From contig NZ_JAPNLM010000010.1 of the NCBI RefSeq assembly GCF_026627255.1, positions 186,001 to 250,000 of the forward strand: a stretch of 64,000 nt of DNA, in the 5' to 3' direction. Each line of letters starts with the position of its first letter. The stretch's first letter is position 1. Below are positions 1 to 5,845 of the stretch, one piece after another. The stretch is from Streptomyces antarcticus (GTDB taxonomy: Bacteria > Actinomycetota > Actinomycetes > Streptomycetales > Streptomycetaceae). The position numbers and the translations under genes were made by a program. The notes under the pieces were generated by a model. It did not search any database, had not been told where the DNA came from, and was given only the letters and a program-made list of their open reading frames with translations.

Positions 1-204
1 CGCGCAGTAAGGGCGAGCTCCGGGAATTCTGACGTGACCGGGTCGCTTCCCTCCCCGATGCGTGTGAGGAGGGCAAGTTGGCGATCGTTGAGCGGTGTCC
101 AACGGTGCATGTGATCGTCGTACCGTCAGCGATCCGGTGGGCACAAGCTGTGCGGTGGGCTTTCCGGGGGCTGGTTCCCGGCCGGCCTCTACGGCAGTTC
201 GAGG
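1..204. other. Left edge, no gene seen
   Basis: No coding region is supported here. The short open frames that enter it have no convincing ribosome-binding site or recognisable protein. It lies just downstream of the nuclease/ATL fusion gene and is probably part of the same accessory segment. Confidence 0.4.
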
Positions 205-1605
205 TCAGTCGCCAGGGAGGGTCTTCAGGGCTTCCACGGACAGGCGCGCAGTCGGATCCGCTGCCCCTGCATCGAAACGGACGCCCTCGGCCGCCAGGAT
301 GTCGGCGGGGGAGTCTGTGCGGGTGGGGTCGCTCCAGCGGAAGCCGGGGCTGACGCGGCCCGCCGCGTTGAGGACCCGCCAGGCATTGGGGCACTGGCCG
401 CAGGTTGCCAGGTGGGTGCCGACCGGGACGGCGTGGCTGCTGATCACGGCCGCCACGTCCCCGTAGGTCGTCCACCGTCCGGCGGGGACGGCGTTCAGGA
501 GGGTGTGCAGGCCCGTCCAGTCCTTGCTGGTGCCGTTGAACTGCTTGGCCAGGCCAGCGAGGTTGGTGCCGGCCAGTGCTGCCCATTCGTCGGGGTCGAC
601 GGTGTCCGGGACGTGGGCGGTGTCGATGTCCCACCAGGTGGTTCCCTGTATGCCGTCGGCTTTGCGGCCGGTCACGCTGGTGAAGATGTGGTTGGCCAGT
701 CCGGTCGGGGTGTACGGCTTGCCGTCGCTCTTCCACGTCAGCGGCTTGGCAGTGTTGTTGTTCCACGTGACACTCGCTCGGCTGCTGTCCTCACCGACCC
801 AGGCCAGGATGTCCTCGCGGATGCCTTCGGTCACTCCGTGCCTCGGCGTCAGCCGGAGCAGGGCCCCATCCGGGATCAGCCCGGCGCCGACGATAACGTG
901 CACGGCGTTCTGGGCCCGCGAACGTTCCTCCAGCTTCTGGGCCGCGGCCTTGGCCTCGATCCTGGCCGGAGCGAGAGTGAACTCCTCCACCTCCGGGGTG
1001 GGATAGACCTTGGTGAAGCTGGCGACGAGCTCGTCCTTCACCTTCCACAGGCCCACCTGGATGAGGTCGATGTCGAGGTTCATCTCCGACAGCCACACCA
1101 CGGTGTGGGTGACCTGCTTGGGGAAGTCGCCGGCGATGATCACCTGCCTGGGGCGCTGGAGCAGTTCAGGGCTCCAGTCCCCGTCCACGTGGTCCAGGAG
1201 GCGCTGGCGGCACGTGTCGAGTTCGAGGCTCTCGCCCCGCACCTTCCGGAAGTCGCGGTGCGCTTGGGCCAGTGTGTCGAGGTCGAACCGGGACACCAGG
1301 GCGGCATAGGTGATCGCCTGGAGGTGGACGTCGCGGTCGGCGGTACCCCGCTTCAGCTCGACCACCACGAGCCGCCCGGTGGCATCCAGGCCCAGGACGT
1401 CCAAGCGGTCGCGCGCCGGCACCCCGTCCGTGTCGGCCCACCGATCGAACTCGGAGGTGATCACGAGCACCGACTCTCCGAGAACCTGAGGGTGCGCGAT
1501 CACCCACTCCTGGAGGTGCTGTCGTTCGAGGAGCCCCTCCGCTGCGAGCGCGGTCGGTGCTATGGGTACGGCCAAGGCCCCTTCGACGGTGAAGAGATGA
1601 TCCAC
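205..1605 (-). CDS. PD-(D/E)XK nuclease-like / MGMT-ATL fusion protein
   Basis: A 466-residue protein of unknown exact role. Residues 28-110 look like a NucS/DUF91-type PD-(D/E)XK fold: Asp69 in RLDVLGL, Glu83-x-Lys85 in VVVELKRG, and Gln96. About residues 280-345 contain a Gly/Trp-rich stretch (SDGKPYTPTGLA, then GTTWWDI) that weakly resembles the RAMA modified-DNA-associated domain. The last 95 residues match the MGMT/alkyltransferase-like DNA-binding domain (VPAGRWTTYGDVA, then CPNAWRVLNAAGRVS, then LAAEGVRF). The PCHR box with its alkyl-accepting Cys is absent, so damage or modification reading is likelier than alkyl transfer. I chose GTG at 1605 because AGGGGG lies about 7 nt upstream; the frame stays open to 1752 without a better start. 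It lies 212 nt downstream of the TIR/zinc-ribbon pair on the same strand. The family reading comes from motifs; cleavage activity is inference. Confidence 0.75.
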   Translation of the reverse strand: MDHLFTVEGALAVPIAPTALAAEGLLERQHLQEWVIAHPQVLGESVLVITSEFDRWADTDGVPARDRLDVLGLDATGRLVVVELKRGTADRDVHLQAITYAALVSRFDLDTLAQAHRDFRKVRGESLELDTCRQRLLDHVDGDWSPELLQRPRQVIIAGDFPKQVTHTVVWLSEMNLDIDLIQVGLWKVKDELVASFTKVYPTPEVEEFTLAPARIEAKAAAQKLEERSRAQNAVHVIVGAGLIPDGALLRLTPRHGVTEGIREDILAWVGEDSSRASVTWNNNTAKPLTWKSDGKPYTPTGLANHIFTSVTGRKADGIQGTTWWDIDTAHVPDTVDPDEWAALAGTNLAGLAKQFNGTSKDWTGLHTLLNAVPAGRWTTYGDVAAVISSHAVPVGTHLATCGQCPNAWRVLNAAGRVSPGFRWSDPTRTDSPADILAAEGVRFDAGAADPTARLSVEALKTLPGD

Positions 1606-1710
1606 GCTGTCCCCCTGCCCCAGTCCGCCGTCCAGGCGCTCTCGCGCCGAGCCTACGTGCGGACCGTGCCCCGGGGCAGCTGCTTCCGGTAGATCACGGA
1701 CGGGGTAGGG

Positions 1711-1726
1711 CCGACTTCTAAGTCGG
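1711..1726. repeat. Short perfect inverted repeat
   Basis: CCGACTT, a 2-nt gap, then AAGTCGG forms a perfect 7-bp dyad between the CxxC protein gene and the nuclease/ATL gene. It could be an operator for the downstream gene (start at 1605) or a weak terminator of the upstream pair. There is no U-tract. Confidence 0.35.
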
Positions 1727-1817
1727 GTCGTGGGCGATGCCGGTGCCCCCACCGCACGAGATCACCGCGGGATGGGGCGCCGACGCCTACCGTAACTTCT
1801 GTTTGTACCGTCTGGGA

Positions 1818-2270
1818 TCAGACGGCGAAGGCTTGACCGCATACGAGGCAGTGATACGGGCCCGACGTGTCATCGGGTACCTTCACCGGCTCGTACGAGT
1901 GGCAAGGGGAGGCCACGATGACCATGTCGTCGGGCTCGATGAGTGGCGAAGGCGTCTCCGGGGTATCCACACTGCCCCTGAGATCGACCTTCACGTACTT
2001 GCTGCGTGCCTGCTTGAGGGTGGCCTTCAGCTCCTGCTCCACCATCCGTGCTGCGACTGGAGCCATCAGGCCCCCGGCATAGTCGATCTGTTCCCGCGTC
2101 CACCAGGAGTCCGGCCCCGCTGGCTGCCCGCACAGAGGGCAGTAGTAGGTAGTTGGCGACGGCTGCTGCTCGGCCTCCGCATTCGCCGGCCCGTGGTGCC
2201 ACTTGAACTGATCAACGCAGTGCGGGCATTCCCGGCGCAAAAAGCCGTCGTTGTCGAGAGGCAGACTCAT
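1818..2270 (-). CDS. Small cysteine-rich (zinc-ribbon-like) protein
   Basis: A 150-residue protein with CxxC pairs at Cys15/18 (RRECPHC), Cys44/47 (YYCPLCGQ) and Cys141/144 (YHCLVCGQAF). This suggests one zinc ribbon split across the N-terminal half and a second metal site near the C-terminus that may use the Cys/His of PCHSYEP. The middle (about 65-100) is charged and probably helical. ATG at 2270 is preceded by GGAG 6 nt upstream and lies 13 nt after the stop of the TIR-like gene, so the two are almost certainly translated from one message. I do not recognise the family. The tight pairing suggests it binds or regulates the TIR protein or a nucleic acid trigger, which is inference. Confidence 0.75.
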   Translation of the reverse strand: MSLPLDNDGFLRRECPHCVDQFKWHHGPANAEAEQQPSPTTYYCPLCGQPAGPDSWWTREQIDYAGGLMAPVAARMVEQELKATLKQARSKYVKVDLRGSVDTPETPSPLIEPDDMVIVASPCHSYEPVKVPDDTSGPYHCLVCGQAFAV

Positions 2271-2283
2271 TGGGATCTCCACG

Positions 2284-3252
2284 TCACGCCCCATCCACGA
2301 ACTCTTCGACCTCGATCGGCACACCGTCGACGGTCTTGCCCGACAGGACAACGTTGAAGTACGAGCTTGCTCCGGACCACCCCAGGGAGCGAGAGGTGAG
2401 CAACCGAACGGACTTCCCAGCCGGCAGCTTGGGGACCGGGAAGTCGGCCTGGCTGCGAGTGATGAGCTCCTCCCCTGCGTCAGCCCGTACGTCCAGGTCG
2501 TAGACGTCGCCGGGGCCGTGATTGGTGATCTGTACGGCCCCCATCTTCTTGGGGCCATTGTCGACGTACCGAGCGCTGAGCCGGGGCATACCCGCTGCCT
2601 GTGACGACGGTAGCTTCCGGCCCAGGGGGAGCCCGCCGCCCGGGGTGACAGGAGGGGTGAGGTCGCCCGCGTCGTGCCAATCTGTACCGGTCAGTCGCAC
2701 GGCACACCCGGCAGTCTGTAGGCGCATCGCGAGATCCTGCCGCTTGCGCACGGAGCCGTCGAGGCGGATCACGTGTCTGCCGTGAATGTCACTGAAGACC
2801 TTCACCTGCCCGAGTTCCACGATCACGGTGCGGTTCTCGTCGCGGCCCATGGCCATCCCTGCCTCGAACAGGACATTCGGCCGGGGCTGCATCTGTGGGT
2901 TGCACTCGGGATCGCCGGCGTACGTCAGACTCTCGTGGAGGTAGGTGACGTCATCGGGCGTCTGCAGGACGACCACTGCTTGTGCACTGCTGAACGCCGT
3001 GTCGAGGACCTCGCCGATGTACGGGGAGCCCTTGCCGGTCATCTGAATGGCCTCGGACCACTCGATTGGATCGAGGCCGATGGCGCGCAGGAACTCGAAG
3101 AGCCCCTTGCGAGCGAGCTCGTTTCGTCCGTGGATCACGAACACCTTGCGAGGATCTGTGCCGTCCTCGCCCACTCGGTCTGCCATGTCTTGCTCACCAC
3201 TCACGGTCGAGAGGGAACTGTCTTCAGCGACGGTAGCGGCAGGTACCGACAC
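2284..3252 (-). CDS. TIR-like predicted nucleotide-binding protein (CAP12/PCTIR type)
   Basis: A 322-residue protein. Residues 36-185 match the TIR-like domain of predicted nucleotide-binding proteins: the first strand RKVFVIHGRNELA, helix EFLRAIGLDPIEW, the ADP-ribose-side loop GSPYIGEVLDTAF, strand AVVVLQTPDD, and PNVLFEAGMAMGR with Glu130 at the position of the catalytic glutamate of NAD+-cleaving TIRs. Residues about 215-322 form a separate beta-rich domain (MGAVQITNHGPGDVYDLDV, then GKSVRLLTSRSLGWSG) like an Ig/CARDB-type sandwich. Related domains act as NAD+-consuming abortive-infection effectors, and that role here is inference. GTG at 3252 has GAGG 5 nt upstream; ATG at 3186 (MADRVGEDG) is an alternative that leaves the TIR domain intact. 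It is first in a two-gene operon with the CxxC protein. Confidence 0.8.
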   Translation of the reverse strand: MSVPAATVAEDSSLSTVSGEQDMADRVGEDGTDPRKVFVIHGRNELARKGLFEFLRAIGLDPIEWSEAIQMTGKGSPYIGEVLDTAFSSAQAVVVLQTPDDVTYLHESLTYAGDPECNPQMQPRPNVLFEAGMAMGRDENRTVIVELGQVKVFSDIHGRHVIRLDGSVRKRQDLAMRLQTAGCAVRLTGTDWHDAGDLTPPVTPGGGLPLGRKLPSSQAAGMPRLSARYVDNGPKKMGAVQITNHGPGDVYDLDVRADAGEELITRSQADFPVPKLPAGKSVRLLTSRSLGWSGASSYFNVVLSGKTVDGVPIEVEEFVDGA

Positions 3253-3266
3253 TCAGGCCTCGATGA

Positions 3267-3295
3267 GGGGAGCCGGATTCGGAGGTCGGCTCCCC
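3267..3295 (-). promoter_or_regulatory. Leader hairpin upstream of the TIR-like gene
   Basis: GGGGAGCCG and CGGCTCCCC form a perfect 9-bp stem with an 11-nt loop, 14 nt upstream of the GTG start and next to its GAGG ribosome-binding site. It could tune translation or transcription of a toxic effector, or be coincidental. Confidence 0.3.
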
Positions 3296-3327
3296 GATGG
3301 CTCCCAAGACAGGGGCAAACGCCAAAC

Positions 3328-3360
3328 AGGGGCCTGATCCACTGAGTGGATCAGGCCCCT
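3328..3360. terminator. Perfect 15-bp hairpin between tRNA-Pro and the TIR gene
   Basis: AGGGGCCTGATCCAC, TGA, then GTGGATCAGGCCCCT is a perfect inverted repeat 18 nt downstream of the tRNA 3' end. It fits a terminator for the tRNA transcript (minus strand). A short T-containing tail follows but no strong U-tract. Confidence 0.65.
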
Positions 3361-3377
3361 GACCTGGTCTTACGAAG

Positions 3378-3451
3378 TCGGGGTGGCGGGATTTGAACCC
3401 ACGACCTCTTCGTCCCGAACGAAGCGCGCTGCCAAGCTGCGCTACACCCCG
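3378..3451 (-). tRNA. tRNA-Pro (CGG)
   Basis: A 74-nt cloverleaf reads on the minus strand: acceptor CGGGGTG pairs with CACCCCG plus discriminator A, the anticodon stem CTTCG/CGAAG carries loop TTCGGGA (anticodon CGG, proline), and the T-arm contains GGTTCAAATCC. CCA is not encoded. Its 3' end faces the accessory segment, the usual arrangement for a tRNA used as attB. Confidence 0.95.
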
Positions 3452-3491
3452 ATCGTCGCCTTGGCAGCGTGTGCTGTCCTGGCGACATCGA

Positions 3492-4214
3492 TTACTTTAG
3501 CGGACCTCCGGCCGGAGACGAAATCCGGTTTACGGGGCCCGCGTCCGGAGTCAGCGGTGATGCCCGGCGGAAGCGGTCCGCCGCCACCAGCGCGAGCCCG
3601 AGAGCGTAGAAGGCGAGGCCCAGTACGGCGGCGTTCAGCGCGACGCGGGCGTAGCCGTACTGGGCCACGTCGACGAACGGGTACGGGTAGCGGCCCTTGG
3701 TGCCGGGGGCCAGCAGGGCGCCGCGGACCAGGGCGAAGGTCACGTACGCCAGGGGGTAGGCCAGCCACTGGAGGGCGTGGCGGGGGCGCAGGGTGCGCGG
3801 GGCCGTCAGGAGGAGGAAGTCCAGGACGGCGCCGATCGGGGTGACCGTGTGGAGGAGCTGGTTCGCGACGGCCTTGGCGCCGGAGAGCTCGGAGAGCTCC
3901 GCAACCACGTTGAAGGGGCTCGACGGGTTGGCCAGGACCAGGTGGAAGACCAGGCCCGTGACCAGGATGAAGAGGAGTACGCCGCCCCGCCACAGCGGGG
4001 CGACGTCCGGCCGCCGCTGCCAGGTGCGGGCCGCGGAGAGCCCGAAGACGGCCGCGACCAGGATGTTCGTCCAGATGGTGAAGAAGCTCAGCACCAGGGG
4101 CACGCTGCCCTGGACGCACTCGATGACGATCCCCGTCGCGGCCGCCGCCGCGATCACGGCGCGGAAGCCCGTGGCGGCGGCGCGGGCGAAGGGACGGGGC
4201 GGCGGCGGGGTCAT
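3492..4214 (-). CDS. Pr6Pr-family integral membrane protein
   Basis: A 240-residue protein with about six hydrophobic segments, including the spans around IVIECVQG, FTIWTNILVAAVFGL and VLLFILVTGLVFHLVLA. It carries the conserved loop RYPYPFVDVAQYGY typical of the Pr6Pr (FAR-17a/AIG1-like) family. No biochemical role is established for bacterial members; some eukaryotic relatives hydrolyse lipid esters, but I cannot assign that here. It ends 4 nt before the metallophosphoesterase gene stop region, in the same orientation, so the two may share a transcript. The basic Pro-rich N-terminus should be cytoplasmic. Confidence 0.8.
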   Translation of the reverse strand: MTPPPPRPFARAAATGFRAVIAAAAATGIVIECVQGSVPLVLSFFTIWTNILVAAVFGLSAARTWQRRPDVAPLWRGGVLLFILVTGLVFHLVLANPSSPFNVVAELSELSGAKAVANQLLHTVTPIGAVLDFLLLTAPRTLRPRHALQWLAYPLAYVTFALVRGALLAPGTKGRYPYPFVDVAQYGYARVALNAAVLGLAFYALGLALVAADRFRRASPLTPDAGPVNRISSPAGGPLK

Positions 4215-4218
4215 GCCG

Positions 4219-5187
4219 TCAACGTACGGGCGCCGGCCTCGGGAGTTCTCCGGCCCCCGGCGTCAGCGTCAGGAGCGTCGCCTCCGGAGGGCACGCGAAG
4301 CGGACCGGGGTGTACCGGTTCGTGCCGCAGCCCGCCGAGACGTGGAGGTACGCGCGGTGGCCCTCCGCCTCGTGCGTGGAGAGCCCCTTCACCCGCTTCG
4401 TGTCCAGGTCGCAGTTGGTGACGAGCGCCCCGTAGAAGGGGATGCACAGCTGCCCGCCGTGCGTGTGCCCGGCGAGGATCAGCGGGTACCGGTCGGCGGT
4501 GAAGGACTCCAGGACGCGCAGGTACGGGGCGTGCACGACGGCCATCGAGAAGTCCGCGTCCGTGTCCGGGCCGCCCGCCACCCGCTCGTAGCGGTCCCGC
4601 TTGATGTGCGGGTCGTCCAGGCCGGTGAAGGCCAGCTCCAGGCCGTCCAGCTTCATCCGGCCCCGGGTGTTGGTGAGGTTCAGCCAGCCCGCCGCGTCGA
4701 AGGCGTCCCGCAGGTCCTCCCACGGGTTGTGGACGGCGCCGACGACCGGCTTGTTGCCGTTCAGCCCGTGCCGGCCCTGCGTCCGCTCGATCAGGTAGCG
4801 GCCGGGGTTGCGCAGCCGGGGCCCGTAGTAGTCGTTCGACCCGAAGACGTACACGCCGGGGAAGTTCATCAGGGGGCCGAGGGCGTCCAGCACCTCCGGC
4901 ACGCCCTCGGTGTCCGAGAGGTTGTCGCCGGTGTTCACGACGAGGTCGGGGCGCAGGCCGGCGAGCGACTGCAGCCAGGCGCGCTTCTTGCGCTGCCCGC
5001 CGACCATGTGGATGTCCGACACCTGGAGTACGCGCAACGGGCGCATCCCCGGAGGCAGGACGGGCACCGTGACCCGGCGAAGGCGGAACGACCGCGCCTC
5101 GAATCCGGCGGCGTAGGCCACACCAGCGGCCCCCACCGCCGCGATCCCGGCAGCAGCCTTCAGAGGTACTCCGTAACGCGCGCGCAT
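4219..5187 (-). CDS. Membrane-anchored metallophosphoesterase
   Basis: A 322-residue calcineurin-like phosphoesterase. An N-terminal hydrophobic segment (residues 8-28) anchors it. The metal-binding blocks follow in order: SDIH (Asp58, His60), TGDN (Asp88), GSND (116-119, the variant of GNHD common in actinobacterial members) and GHTHGGQ near residue 245. The probable site of action is the outer face of the membrane on phosphate esters or pyrophosphates; the substrate is not predictable. It is divergent from the YqeY gene across about 60 nt, and this metallophosphoesterase-YqeY-PBP-WblA order is conserved in Streptomyces as far as I recall. Confidence 0.9.
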   Translation of the reverse strand: MRARYGVPLKAAAGIAAVGAAGVAYAAGFEARSFRLRRVTVPVLPPGMRPLRVLQVSDIHMVGGQRKKRAWLQSLAGLRPDLVVNTGDNLSDTEGVPEVLDALGPLMNFPGVYVFGSNDYYGPRLRNPGRYLIERTQGRHGLNGNKPVVGAVHNPWEDLRDAFDAAGWLNLTNTRGRMKLDGLELAFTGLDDPHIKRDRYERVAGGPDTDADFSMAVVHAPYLRVLESFTADRYPLILAGHTHGGQLCIPFYGALVTNCDLDTKRVKGLSTHEAEGHRAYLHVSAGCGTNRYTPVRFACPPEATLLTLTPGAGELPRPAPVR

Positions 5188-5249
5188 GGACCCATCGTCG
5201 CAGACCGGGAAAACGCGCGGGCGCCATCACCCCCGTACCTGGCAGACTC

Positions 5250-5717
5250 ATGTCCATGACCACGCTCAAGGCCAAGCTCCAGGAAGACCTCACGACCGCC
5301 ATCAGGGCGCGCGACGAGCTGCACTCGTCCACGCTGCGCCTGACCCTCAGCGCCATCACCAAGGAGGAGGTCGCCGGCAAGGAAGCCCGAGTGCTCTCCG
5401 ACGAGGAAGTCCTCAAGGTGATCGCGAAGGAGGCGAAGAAGCGCCGCGAGGCCGCGGACGCCTTCGCCCAGGGCGGCCGTCCCGAGCAGGCCGCCCGGGA
5501 GACCGCGGAGGGCGAGTTCCTCGACACGTACCTGCCCCGGCAGCTCTCCGACGACGAGCTCGTCGCGATCGTGACGCAGGCCGTCGAGGAGGCCAGGGCG
5601 GCGGGAGCCGAGGGGCCGCGGGCGATGGGCGCCGTCATGAAGATCGTGAACCCGAAGGTCGCCGGGCTGGCGGAGGGCGGGCGCGTCGCCGCCGTCGTCA
5701 AGCGGCAGCTGTCCTGA
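5250..5717 (+). CDS. GatB/YqeY domain-containing protein
   Basis: A 155-residue helical protein with the full YqeY pattern (LKAKLQEDLTTAIRARDE at the N-terminus, EEVLKVIAKEAKKRREAAD in the middle, and GPRAMGAVMKIVNPKVAG before the C-terminus). The family is related to the tail domain of the GatB amidotransferase subunit and is thought to bind tRNA; its physiological role is unclear. ATG at 5250 is used, though ATG at 5256 is equally possible and neither has a strong Shine-Dalgarno. It is a single-gene unit ended by a strong hairpin. Confidence 0.9.
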   Translation: MSMTTLKAKLQEDLTTAIRARDELHSSTLRLTLSAITKEEVAGKEARVLSDEEVLKVIAKEAKKRREAADAFAQGGRPEQAARETAEGEFLDTYLPRQLSDDELVAIVTQAVEEARAAGAEGPRAMGAVMKIVNPKVAGLAEGGRVAAVVKRQLS

Positions 5718-5729
5718 CCGGACCCCGTC

Positions 5730-5779
5730 GAACGGGTGAGGGCCCCAGCCGGTGATCCGGCTGGGGCCCTCACCCGTTC
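5730..5779. terminator. Long perfect terminator hairpin between yqeY and PBP genes
   Basis: A 23-bp perfect stem (GAACGGGTGAGGGCCCCAGC and onward) with a 4-nt TGAT loop lies between two convergent genes, 13 nt after the yqeY stop. It can serve both directions. As is usual in Streptomyces there is no long U-tract. Confidence 0.85.
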
Positions 5780-5845
5780 CGCCGCCTCGCGCGGGCCGCG
5801 CGGCCGGGCGTGCCGGCCGCGCACCTCCTCGTGCGGGCCGCGTGC

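Larger units (their letters stand above)
1..3377. mobile_element. Accessory segment (putative island) abutting tRNA-Pro
   Basis: This stretch is noticeably less GC-rich than the core genes to its right. It contains only defence-like or unknown genes, all on the minus strand, and stops at the 3' end of a tRNA-Pro gene, a common attachment point for actinobacterial integrative elements. No integrase or att repeat is visible, since the left end lies outside the window. Island status is therefore inference from composition and position. Confidence 0.4.

Noticed and set aside
78..466. Short plus-strand frames at the left edge
   Set aside because: They run antisense into the C-terminal end of the nuclease/ATL gene and have no recognisable product.
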